A stretch of DNA of 64,000 bases from Desulfovibrio sp. (lineage in GTDB: Bacteria; Desulfobacterota; Desulfovibrionia; Desulfovibrionales; Desulfovibrionaceae), in the NCBI RefSeq assembly GCF_019422935.1, contig NZ_JAHZCJ010000002.1, positions 124,001 to 188,000 of the forward strand. The letters are read 5' to 3'. A program made the position numbers and the translations under genes. The notes beneath the pieces were generated by a model that made no database searches, was not told where the DNA came from, and worked only from the letters and a program-made list of their open reading frames with translations. How positions within the stretch are numbered: position 1 is the stretch's first letter; every line of letters starts with the position of its first letter. This document shows positions 24,858 to 34,100 of this stretch, one piece after another.

Positions 24858-27191
24858 CTAGCGTGTGATCTTGAAAAAACGCAGGCGCAAAGCGTTGGTA
24901 ACGACAGAAACGGAAGAAAGCGCCATGGCAGTGCCCGCCAGCATGGGCGAAAGCATGGGGCCGCCAAAAGCGTGCAGCAGCCCTGCCGCCACAGGCAGAC
25001 CGAGCACGTTGTAGCCGAATGCCCAAAAGAGGTTCTGGCGGATGTTGCGCATGGTCGCGCGCGAGAGTGCCAGAGCCGTGAGCACGGCTTCCATGCCGTC
25101 CCGCATGAGCACAATGTCGCCCGCTTCGGCGCTCACGTCCACACCCGTGCCCACTGCCATGCCCACATTGGCGGCAGCCAGAGCCGGGGCATCATTGATG
25201 CCGTCGCCCACCATGCCCACCACATGCCCTTCATCCTGCATCCGGCGCACATAGGCGGCCTTGTCTGCGGGCAGCAGCCCTGCGGCGATCTCTTCCACGC
25301 CGGCCAGCGCCGCCACGGCTTTTGCGGTGCGTTCGTTGTCGCCCGTCAGCATGACCACGCGCACGCCCATGCCGCGCAGGGCCGCCACCACTGAAGCGGA
25401 CTCGGGCCGGAGGGCGTCCGCAAGGGCCAGAATGCCCACGAGGCTGGTTCCGCCATTGTTTTCAAGGGCCAGCAGCAGGGGCGTCTGCCCCGCCTCGGCC
25501 AGCAGGGCCAGCTTTTGCTGCGCTTCTTCCGATACGGAAAGCCCGCGCTCAGTCATGAATGTTCTGTTGCCCACGGCAAGTCCGTAATCCACGCCATCAA
25601 GCTTCACACGGCCAGAAATACCCATGCCGGGCGCAACCTGCACATCATCCACGGGTAGGGATGCGAGGTTGCGCTCCCTTGCAGCGCCCACAAGGGCCAG
25701 GGCCAGCGGATGCTCGGAGCGCGCCTCCAGCGAGGCAGCCATGCCAAGCAGCGCATTTTCGTCCATGCCCGCAGGGGCATCCAGCAGGGTCACGCCTGTC
25801 AGCACGGGTTTGCCCGTGGTGAGGGTGCCTGTTTTGTCCACGGCCAGCACACTGATATGCCCGGCCTGTTCCAGTGCAGCGCCGTTCTTGATCAACACGC
25901 CAAGCTGCGCGCCCCGCCCCGTGCCCACCATGATGGACATGGGCGTGGCAAGGCCCATGGCGCATGGGCAGGCCATGACCAGCACAGCCACAAAAATCGT
26001 CAGCGGCGTTGTGATGGGTTCAGAGCTGAGCACAAGCCATGCAAGGGCCGCCACAAGGGCAATAAACATAACGGCGGGCACAAAATAAAAACTTACCCTG
26101 TCGGCCAGACGGGCGATGGGGGCCTTGCTGCCCTGAGCCTCGCGCACCAGCCGTATGATGCGGGCAAGGCGGGTGTTGCCGCCCACGGCGTCGGCCACAA
26201 AGGTCAGCGAGCCTTCACCGTTTACGCTGCCCGCAGCCAGTTTGTCCCCCGGCCCGATGGGTACCGGGATGGATTCACCCGTGAGCAGCGACAGATCAAC
26301 AGCGCTTTTGCCGGTCAGTACGGTGCCGTCAACGGGCACACGCCCGCCAGGACGCAGCAACAAATGATCGCCCACGCGCACCTGAGCCAGAGGTGTTTCT
26401 TCCGGCGTGGCGGCGGCATCGTCAGGATTGAGCCGCAGGGCTGTTTCCGGCGTCAGGCTCATGAGCGCGCCCATTGCATCACCCGCGCGACGCTTGGCAA
26501 CTGCCTCCAGATACTGCCCGAATTCGATCATGGTCAGCAGTACAGCGCAGGATTCATAATACAGGTTCATGGCGCGGGTCATGGGTTCGCTGCCAGCAAG
26601 CCCCAGCAGGGTGTTGCCAAGGCTGAACAAAAAGGCAGCGCCCGTGCCTACGGCCACAAGGCTGTCCATGGCGGGAGCCTTGCGCAGGAGGGCCTTGATG
26701 CCATCCACATAAAAATGGCGGCCCAGCCACACTACGGGCAAGGTGAGCACAAGCTGCGCCAACATGAAGGCGCGTGGCGAAAGATGAGGATCAAGCGCCT
26801 GCGGCAATGGCAGGCCGAGCATGTGCCCCATGGATATAACCAGTAGGGGAACCGCAAATGCGACCATGGGGAGCAGACGGCGCAAACGGGCCTGAATGTC
26901 TGCCGCAGCCCTGGCCTTGCCTTCTTCAAACTGACGGGCGGCGTCATCGTCCGCAACGGGAGACGCGCTGAACCCAAGGGCGGCCACACGCTCCATTATC
27001 CTTTGCTGCAAATCGATGTCCTGCCCATCGCCAGGCCACACTTCGGCGCTGGCGGCAGCAAGGTTCACGCTGATTTTTTCCACCCCTTCCATGCGCCCCA
27101 CCACCCGCTCAATGCGCGAGGAGCAGGCGGCGCAGTGCATGCCGCTGATGTCAAAACGCAAAGGGCAGGCTTTATCCGTAGTTGTACTCAT
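24858..27191 (-). CDS. copA: Copper-exporting P1B-type ATPase CopA
   Basis: The 777-residue pump has one N-terminal heavy-metal domain with the site GMHCAACSS (C20, C23). Eight membrane helices include the metal-site motif CPC in MACPCAMGLATP. The phosphorylation motif DKTGTLTTG, the SEHPLA nucleotide-binding His-Pro, and GDGINDAPAL are all present. It expels Cu(I) from the cytoplasm using ATP. Start 27191 has a GGAGAA site; an upstream ATG six codons earlier lacks one. The divergent gene is the CopZ-like chaperone, so the pair forms a copper-resistance locus. Confidence 0.95.
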   Translation of the reverse strand: MSTTTDKACPLRFDISGMHCAACSSRIERVVGRMEGVEKISVNLAAASAEVWPGDGQDIDLQQRIMERVAALGFSASPVADDDAARQFEEGKARAAADIQARLRRLLPMVAFAVPLLVISMGHMLGLPLPQALDPHLSPRAFMLAQLVLTLPVVWLGRHFYVDGIKALLRKAPAMDSLVAVGTGAAFLFSLGNTLLGLAGSEPMTRAMNLYYESCAVLLTMIEFGQYLEAVAKRRAGDAMGALMSLTPETALRLNPDDAAATPEETPLAQVRVGDHLLLRPGGRVPVDGTVLTGKSAVDLSLLTGESIPVPIGPGDKLAAGSVNGEGSLTFVADAVGGNTRLARIIRLVREAQGSKAPIARLADRVSFYFVPAVMFIALVAALAWLVLSSEPITTPLTIFVAVLVMACPCAMGLATPMSIMVGTGRGAQLGVLIKNGAALEQAGHISVLAVDKTGTLTTGKPVLTGVTLLDAPAGMDENALLGMAASLEARSEHPLALALVGAARERNLASLPVDDVQVAPGMGISGRVKLDGVDYGLAVGNRTFMTERGLSVSEEAQQKLALLAEAGQTPLLLALENNGGTSLVGILALADALRPESASVVAALRGMGVRVVMLTGDNERTAKAVAALAGVEEIAAGLLPADKAAYVRRMQDEGHVVGMVGDGINDAPALAAANVGMAVGTGVDVSAEAGDIVLMRDGMEAVLTALALSRATMRNIRQNLFWAFGYNVLGLPVAAGLLHAFGGPMLSPMLAGTAMALSSVSVVTNALRLRFFKITR

Positions 27192-27271
27192 GGGTTCTCC
27201 ACTTGTCATTCCGTATGGCGGCGAGTAAGCTGTAGATGAAAATGAAAACTCATTCCTGTATGGAGGATATG

Positions 27272-27469
27272 ATGAAAACCCTGAAAGTCAATGGCATGCG
27301 TTGCGGCCACTGCAAGGCCGCTGTGGAAGAAGCTGCGGCAAAGATATCTGGCGTTGCCAATCCCCAGGTCAGCCTTGAGGATAAAGAGCTGCGCTTTGAA
27401 GAAAGCGGGCCCGTAGATATGCAGGCCCTGAAAACTGCCATCATCAACATTGGTTTTGACCCGGAATAA
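27272..27469 (+). CDS. copZ: CopZ-like copper chaperone (heavy-metal-associated domain)
   Basis: The small protein of 65 residues (start 27272, TGGAGG site five bases before) is one ferredoxin-like HMA domain with the metal site GMRCGHC near the N-terminus. It probably delivers Cu(I) to CopA, whose gene is divergently transcribed 80 bases away. Alternative starts at 27269 or 27236 would add one or twelve residues; the HMA strand begins directly after 27272. No regulator such as CsoR or CueR lies beside it. Confidence 0.9.
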   Translation: MKTLKVNGMRCGHCKAAVEEAAAKISGVANPQVSLEDKELRFEESGPVDMQALKTAIINIGFDPE

Positions 27470-27477
27470 GCTCCCGA

Positions 27478-27499
27478 ATCTGTGACAAGGGTCACAGAT
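27478..27499. promoter_or_regulatory. CRP/FNR-type palindrome downstream of copZ
   Basis: ATCTGTGAC and GTCACAGAT are perfect 9-base arms around AAGG, and contain TGTGA-N6-TCACA, the spacing of CRP-family operators. It lies eight bases after copZ and about 270 before the Csd4-like gene. No T run follows, so a terminator is less likely. The rest of 27500-27767 has a second, weaker nested inverted repeat (27515-27560) and no gene. Confidence 0.5.
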
Positions 27500-27767
27500 C
27501 TACACCATTCGCGGCGCGCTGCCAGGTTGCTGGTTTTCAAACCATGCACGGCAGCGCGTCGTTGTTTCACGCTGGCACCTGTGCGTTTTTTGCAGACGCC
27601 GCGCAGGCAAGGGCGCGCAAAATTCCTCATGCCTCCGCGCCGCCAGTTGCCTCAGCATTGCGCGTTCAGACCCCGTTCATCTTGCCGTTTTCTGCCGAAT
27701 AGCGTAGTTCTTGGCAGTCAAATACGGTCACTGATCCACTGCACCTTCAGCGCGAAACACCACAGGC

Positions 27768-29333
27768 ATGCAAACACAAACCACACGCATCATCAGCATA
27801 TTGTGCGCGGGCAAGGGCATTTTTCAAGCCCTTCTGTTCTTTTTCCTGTGCTGTTTTTTGGTGGCTGCACCCTCTGTGGCTGCACCCGGCAACTTTACGC
27901 TGGACTTTACAACTATCCGACTGGGCGACGACGCCCCGGAACTGACGCAGGCCATCCCCGCCGTTGTACGCCCTGACGACAGTGTTGCTGCAAACGCTGA
28001 TACTGATGCCGCCGTGCAGCAGGCGACTCCTGCTTCGCCGGTGGTGCTGGTGGTTGGCGGCATTCAGGGGGACGAACCGGGTGGATTTTCTGCCGCGACA
28101 CTGCTGACCACGCACTACACCATTCGCAAGGGCGTGCTGTGGGTTGTGCCGAATCTCAACTTTCCCAGCATTATCAAAAGATCGCGCGGGCTGCACGGCG
28201 ACATGAACCGCAAATTCGCCAAGCTCGACAACCGCGACCCCGAATTCGGCACCGTGCGCCGTATTCAGGAACTCATAAGCCACCCCCGCGTGGCTCTGGT
28301 GCTCAACCTGCACGATGGCAGCGGGTATTACCGCCCCACCTTTGAGGACAAACTGCGCAACCCCAACCGCTGGGGGCAGTCAGTCATCATTGATCAGGAA
28401 GCGCTTGACGGCGTGTTCATGGGTTCACTGGGGAATGAAGCCCGGCAGGCCGCAGAATCGGCCAACAGCAAGCTGCTCTCGCCGCAACATGCCCTGCACG
28501 TGCATAATACCAGAACTGCCGAGGGCGATCACGAGATGGACAAAAGCCTTTCCTACTACGCCGTACGGCAAGGAAAGGCGGCCTTTGGGCTGGAAGCCAG
28601 CAAGGAATTTCCTGTTGAAGTGCGGGCATACTATCATCTGCTGATGGTGGAATCGTTTCTTGCGCAGGCCGGGGTGGAATTTACACGCAGCTTTGCGCTT
28701 ACCCCCGAGGGAGTGCGCGAAGCCCTGCTGGACAAACTTGACGTCACCTTTGCCGACAACAAGGTTTTTCTGCCGCTGGAAGACGTGCGTCCGGCCATCA
28801 ATCTGCTGCCGCTCTCCAAGGATGCTCCAGCACAGGCGGTCACATCCAAGCCCATCATGGCAGTGCTGCCCTGCGCCAAGGGCGAGGAAGGCCAGTACTG
28901 CGTGCACTATGGAAACCGCATGATCACGCTTATCCGCCCCGACTGGCGCGAAATGGATCATAGCATCACGGGCATGCGGGTATTGGCTGACGGGCACGAA
29001 ACCGAGGCACCCTTCGGGCAGGTGCTGGAGGTGACTAAAAGCCTGCTCGTGCAGCCCGCGGAAGGCTACCGCGTCAACGCCATCGGTTATGACAGCGGCC
29101 GCAAGGACGAAAGCGGAGAGACCATGACCCTCAAGGATTTTCAGTCCCGCTTTTCCGTTGACCGCCAGGGCAGGCTATATCGCGTTGAAGTATACAAAGA
29201 CCAGCGCTTCAGCGGCATGTTTCTGGTGCGTTTTGGTTCAGGCAGCAACCGCCTGACAAGCAAGGAAACTCCATCCATTCCCACGGACAGACTGCCCGAC
29301 AAACCGGGGCAGGAATCAAATCTGGGGTTCTGA
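27768..29333 (+). CDS. Csd4-like M14 peptidoglycan DL-carboxypeptidase (cell-shape type)
   Basis: The 521-residue exported protein has a signal peptide (residues about 18-39, ending VAA). An M14 carboxypeptidase domain follows, with GGIQGDEPGG (Q100, E103), DMNRKF (N147, R148), NLHDG (H182) and the catalytic region FGLEASKEF (E276). The first zinc ligand is Gln, not the usual His, as described for Helicobacter Csd4, which trims tripeptide stems and helps give helical shape. About 200 C-terminal residues form beta-rich domains, as in Csd4. Desulfovibrio cells are curved, so a shape role is plausible. It precedes gpsA by seven bases. Confidence 0.85.
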   Translation: MQTQTTRIISILCAGKGIFQALLFFFLCCFLVAAPSVAAPGNFTLDFTTIRLGDDAPELTQAIPAVVRPDDSVAANADTDAAVQQATPASPVVLVVGGIQGDEPGGFSAATLLTTHYTIRKGVLWVVPNLNFPSIIKRSRGLHGDMNRKFAKLDNRDPEFGTVRRIQELISHPRVALVLNLHDGSGYYRPTFEDKLRNPNRWGQSVIIDQEALDGVFMGSLGNEARQAAESANSKLLSPQHALHVHNTRTAEGDHEMDKSLSYYAVRQGKAAFGLEASKEFPVEVRAYYHLLMVESFLAQAGVEFTRSFALTPEGVREALLDKLDVTFADNKVFLPLEDVRPAINLLPLSKDAPAQAVTSKPIMAVLPCAKGEEGQYCVHYGNRMITLIRPDWREMDHSITGMRVLADGHETEAPFGQVLEVTKSLLVQPAEGYRVNAIGYDSGRKDESGETMTLKDFQSRFSVDRQGRLYRVEVYKDQRFSGMFLVRFGSGSNRLTSKETPSIPTDRLPDKPGQESNLGF

Positions 29334-29340
29334 GCCGACC

Positions 29341-30336
29341 ATGTCCAATCCTGAAATCTGCGTTGCTGGCGGCGGAAGCTGGGGCACGGCCCTGGCCCAC
29401 CTGCTGGCAACAAACGGCTACAAGACCAGCCTCTGGCTGCGCGATGCCGCAGTGGCCGAGGCTGTGTGCAAACAACACGAAAACCCGCGCTATCTGCCAG
29501 GCTTTGCCCTGCATCCCAGCCTTGCAGCAACCACTGACCCTGCCGTCTTGGGCCGGGAGATCGTTGTGCTGGCCGTACCCTGTCAGCAGTTGCGGGGCTG
29601 GCTTGCCGCCAACGTCGCCTTCTTCCGCAAAAATGTGGTGTTGGTAAACGCCGCCAAGGGTATTGAAACTGCAAACCTCGCCACGTGCGCTGAGGTGACG
29701 GAGCAGAGCCTGGGGCATCTTGCACCACGCTACGCGGCGCTTTCCGGGCCGTCATTTGCGGCGGACGTTCTGCGCGGTCTGCCCACGGCCGTGGTTCTGG
29801 CCACGGCGGACGAGGCTCTGGGGCACCTGCTGCGACAGATATTTTCCGGCAGCTCCTTTCGCTGCTACTCCAGCACCGACGTGATGGGCGTTGAAATGGG
29901 CGGCGCGGTCAAAAATATCATGGCCATAGCTGCTGGCGTCTGTGACGGCCTCGGCCTAGGGCACAACAGCCGCGCGGCGCTCATTACCCGTGGTCTTGCA
30001 GAAATGAGCCGCCTGGGGCTTGCCCGAGGGGCACAGCCGCACACTTTCATGGGGCTTTCGGGCCTTGGCGACCTCACCCTCACATGCACGGGCGACCTTT
30101 CGCGTAATCGCCAGGTAGGCCTGCGGCTGGGGCGCGGTGAAAAGCTTGAACATATCACGACCAGCCTTGGCATGGTGGCTGAAGGTGTTAAAACCACCGC
30201 CGCCATTCACGAGCTTGCCCGCAGGCTTGAAGTTGACGCACCGCTTACAGACGCCGTGTACAGCATTCTGTATGAAGACAGCGACCCCCAAGAAGTGCTG
30301 CACAATCTTATGTCGCGCCGCCTGCGTGACGAATAA
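29341..30336 (+). CDS. gpsA: NAD(P)+-dependent glycerol-3-phosphate dehydrogenase
   Basis: The 331-residue protein begins ICVAGGGSWGTALAHLLA, the GpsA dinucleotide-binding motif. It also has NAAKGIE, ALSGPSFA, GAVKNIMAIAAG with the catalytic Lys, and LGLARGAQPHTFMGLSGLGDLTLTC. It reduces dihydroxyacetone phosphate to sn-glycerol 3-phosphate, the backbone for phospholipids. The gene starts seven bases after the Csd4-like gene and is probably cotranscribed with it. A perfect palindrome 44 bases after the stop may form a weak terminator. Confidence 0.97.
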   Translation: MSNPEICVAGGGSWGTALAHLLATNGYKTSLWLRDAAVAEAVCKQHENPRYLPGFALHPSLAATTDPAVLGREIVVLAVPCQQLRGWLAANVAFFRKNVVLVNAAKGIETANLATCAEVTEQSLGHLAPRYAALSGPSFAADVLRGLPTAVVLATADEALGHLLRQIFSGSSFRCYSSTDVMGVEMGGAVKNIMAIAAGVCDGLGLGHNSRAALITRGLAEMSRLGLARGAQPHTFMGLSGLGDLTLTCTGDLSRNRQVGLRLGRGEKLEHITTSLGMVAEGVKTTAAIHELARRLEVDAPLTDAVYSILYEDSDPQEVLHNLMSRRLRDE

Positions 30337-30379
30337 CGCAGCACACTCCACCCCAACCTTGCACCATTCCTTATAACAT

Positions 30380-30400
30380 GCATTTTGCAGTGCAAAATGC
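30380..30400. repeat. Perfect palindrome after gpsA
   Basis: GCATTTTGCA and TGCAAAATGC flank a single G. It can fold as an 8-pair hairpin with a five-base loop but has only a weak T-rich tail, so it may be a terminator for gpsA or a protein-binding site. Confidence 0.6.
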
Positions 30401-30920
30401 TGTTTTCCGTTTCTCTGATGCAGCAAGTTCTGGAGCTTTTCGGCAGCCGCAAGCCCGGCCAGAAGAGTGCTGCTTTCCCCCGCTCTACCCCCTTTTTTTC
30501 CTCTTCAGAAAATTTTTTTCTTTTTTTTCACGGGTTCAAATTTTATTTCACATTTCTTGTGCTGCGCACACACTGGTAAAATAAATCACAAAAAAGGTGA
30601 CTGCGCGCAATGGAATTGTTATCAATTTCGGCGCAATTTTAACACGATTTTTTAATTTGTATTACTTCATTTTTTGCGCGATCACCACCTTTCAGCGATA
30701 GTTCAAAAAATCACATTTTAACGTGGCGTTGTCATTGAATTTCACAACGTTGCACAATGTATTAGCGCTTTTTTGCACAATTTGTTTGTGTAACCAGTTA
30801 AATCAAGACTAACATACCGATTTCACAGCCTCTCAAAATCGCGCAAATAGCAAACCGTTTACTGCACCCACCCTCACATTACCCATTTTGATACCATTTT
30901 TTGCAATCTACCTGTTCTTC

Positions 30921-30937
30921 TTGGAAGAGTTGTTGCT
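30921..30937 (+). promoter_or_regulatory. Candidate sigma-54 promoter for the coo operon
   Basis: TTGGAAGAGTTGTTGCT has GG and GC exactly ten bases apart and matches about ten of thirteen consensus positions. Transcription would start near 30948, about 155 bases before cooM. It fits a regulated energy-metabolism operon, but the match is imperfect. Confidence 0.45.
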
Positions 30938-30998
30938 TGCAACGGTTTGCAAAGTGGGCTAAGCCAAAAAAACTTTTTAAGATCATTTTTTCACGACA

Positions 30999-31017
30999 TG
31001 GTATTGTGGTGATACCA
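30999..31017. promoter_or_regulatory. Inverted repeat TGGTAT-N7-ATACCA before cooM
   Basis: Six-base arms around seven bases, about 90 bases before the cooM start. A further ATACCA half-site lies at 30891. Possibly a regulator site or a leader hairpin; no known consensus is matched. Confidence 0.4.
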
Positions 31018-31103
31018 CGATGCCATTTAGGAAGTGCGGCCCGGACTTGACCGGGTTGATCCGCCGGGTACATCCGAGAGACCCGCAAACCACGGGGCAA
31101 ACT

Positions 31104-34100
31104 ATGACGGAATCACTGTTTTCGGCAGGCGGCTTTCTTGTGCCGCTTCTCGTGGGCATGGCCCTTATGCTGTATGGCGCGGCGCAGTCCGTGCGGCAGC
31201 GCAACAATCCCCGCAGCCTGATCCTATGGGGCTCGCTGCATGATGCAGGCATTTTCTGCCTGGGTCTTGGAGCAAGCGGCGGCATCAACAGCACAGGCTT
31301 GTGGCTTTTTGTGCTGTTCCAGGCAGCCGCGCGGCTGCTGGCCTGGGCCGCCCTTTCACGGCTGACCCCCCCGGCGCTCAGCGCACCGGTGCAGCTGCAG
31401 GATTTGCGCGCCGCTGGCAAACGTCAACCCTGGACAGCAGCCTGCTTCGGCCTTGGCATGCTGGCAGCGGTGGGCGGCTCGCCCTTCCTGGTGCCTGAAG
31501 CCCGCATGTTCATCAGTTCTGGCATTCTGGGCAGCATGCCCGGCGCCATGGCGGCGCTCTTGTGCATGGCCCTCGCCACCACAGTTCTTATCTGGCTGCA
31601 TGTGGAAGCGGTACGCATTGCCGTGCTGGACACCACAGGCGAAGAAACCTCGGCTTCATGGGCAGCGCCTTCCGGCAATGTTTTTGTGATGCTGGGCCTC
31701 GCGGTAGTTGTGGCGCTGTTGGGCCTGTTCAGAGGCCCCATTACCGAACTGTTCGCTTCTTCCTACAATGTGGCTGTGCCGCATTCGGCAACGCACCCGG
31801 CATACTGGTGTTATTACGCCGGTGCGTTCCTGACAGGCATCGCATTCCTGGTAAAGTTCGACCGCGCGCCTCTGGTGGGCGTGGCCTTCTCGGCGCTGGC
31901 GCTGGCGACCACCATCGCCACCCCGGCGGGCCCCACGGCCAAACTTTTCCTGGTTATGATCGCCGTTGTGGGTCTGGTCGTCAGTATATACTCGCTGAGC
32001 TACATCCACGAACGTCAGGGCCGCTACTGGTTCTTTCTGCTGCTGACATTCGCATCGCTGGCGGGCATCGTCTCCGCTGCCGACTCGGCGACCATGTACG
32101 GCTACTGGGAACTCATGACCTTCGCCTCCTACTTTTTGGTGGTGCATGAGAACAACCGCAGCGCCTACGATGCCGGCCTCAAATACTACGTAATGTGCGC
32201 GGGCGGCGCGCTGTTCATGCTGCCCGGCCTCCTGCTGCTGGGCGATCCTTCTCTTTCGTTCGGGCTGATGCAGGGCGCGTTTGTGCTCTGTCTGGCAGGC
32301 TTTGGCGTGAAGATGGGTCTTGTACCCCTGCATTCCTGGCTGCCTGACGCCCACCCAGCCGCGCCTTCCTCGGTGTCTGGTCCCCTTTCGGGTATCATCA
32401 CCAAGATGGGCGTGTTCGGCATAGTGGCTGTGCTGCTCATGCGGCCCATGATCATGGGCATGCCCGGCATGTTCGGCCTTTCCTGGTTGGGCACCGGCCT
32501 TGTGGCCATGGGCGCGGCAACCCTGATCTTTGGCGAGATCATGGCTCTGCGCCAGGACGACATCAAACGCATGCTGGCCTATTCGACCCTTGGGCAGATT
32601 GGTGAAATCGCCCTGGTGCTCGGCGTGGGCACGTGGCTTTCGACCACCGGCGCGTTGTGGCACATGCTCAACCATGCCATCATGAAAGATCTGCTCTTCC
32701 TTGGAGCTGGCGCTCTCATCATGCGTGCGGGCAGCCGCAAGCTTGCAGACCTGCGCGGCCTTGGCCGCCAGATGCCCGTGACCGTTGCCTGCATGGGCAT
32801 CGGCCTTGTGAGCATCATGGGCCTGCCGCCTTTTGGCGCTTTCTACAGCAAGTTTCTGATGATTCAGGCGGCCACCGCCGCCGGGCACATCTGGCTGGCG
32901 GCCCTGATTCTGGGCGGCTCGCTGGTGGGCCTGATCTACTACACGCGCATTCTGAAAACCCTTGTGTTCGAAGAACGCCCCGCCGACCTGCCCACCGTGA
33001 CCGAAGCGCCGCGCAGCATGCAGATCGGCCTGATCATTCTGGCGGGCATTTGCGTTATCATGGGCCTTGCCCCGCAGCTCGCCATGAACCTTGTGGTGCC
33101 GGTGGCCTCCATGTGCTTCACGCCCAACCTCAACGACCCCGATGTGCTCCTGGCCATGAATGTGTCCTGGCCCATCTTCGTGGTTGTTCCCGTGTTTGGG
33201 GCCGTGCTGCCCGCCCTGTTCTACCGTGACCGCAAAAAGGCCGGATGGGCCAGCGTGGGCGTGATGCTGTTCACCGCGCTGCTGGTCATCCTGTTTGGCC
33301 GCGATCTGGATACGCTCTCCTTCTGCTTTGCCCTGCTGGTTCCTGTGCTTGGCGCGGTCAACATGGCCTACGCACTTGGCTACATGGAACACAGCCACCG
33401 CCAGTGGCGCTTCTACTGCGCATTTACCGCCATGTGCGGCGGTCTGGTGGGCATGGCAGCCAGCCAGTACATGCTGAGCTTTTTCCTGTTCTGGGAAATA
33501 ATGAGCTCGTGGACGCTGTATCTGGCCATTGCCCATGAGGGCGACAAGGACTCGCTCCGCGAGGCCTTCAAGTACTTTATCTTCAACGTGTTTGGCGCGG
33601 GCTTCATCTTCCTGGGCCTGTGCGTTGTGGGGCCGTTCACGCCTTTCAACGCCACCCTGCTCACGGGTGCCGCACCCTACATTCCCCACGGCGCGGCATG
33701 GCTCGGCATGGCCCTGCTGGCCGCCGGCTTCCTGATGAAGGCGGCCCAGCTGCCCTTCCGCATTGACTGGCAGATGCACCCGGCCTTGGCTCCCACGCCT
33801 GTTTCCGGCTACATCTCGTCCGTGCTGCTTAAGAGCGCCATTCTTGGCCTCATCAAGCTGTTCATGCTTATGGGCGGCGGCTTTATGCTGGCTGGCGTGC
33901 TGGGCGGCATGGAGCAGAGCATCATCAGCACTGTTTCCATGTGGATCGGCGGCATCACCATCATCATGGCTGCCGTGCAGGCCCTGCGCACCAACGTCAT
34001 CAAGCTTGTGTTCATCTATTCCACTGTGAGCCAGCTTGGCTACATGGTGCTGGCGGTTGCCGCTGGCGGCGCGCTGGGTTACGCGGGCGGCATGCTGCAC

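Larger units (their letters stand above)
30401..31103. other. AT-rich leader upstream of the coo operon
   Basis: About 700 bases without a credible gene, visibly richer in A/T than the flanking coding DNA, with long T runs at 30490-30530. It contains many TCACA half-sites, inverted copies of TTTGCGCGAT about 160 bases apart (near 30673 and 30838), a candidate sigma-54 promoter and a palindrome near 31000. It most likely holds regulatory sites for the hydrogenase operon. Confidence 0.7.
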
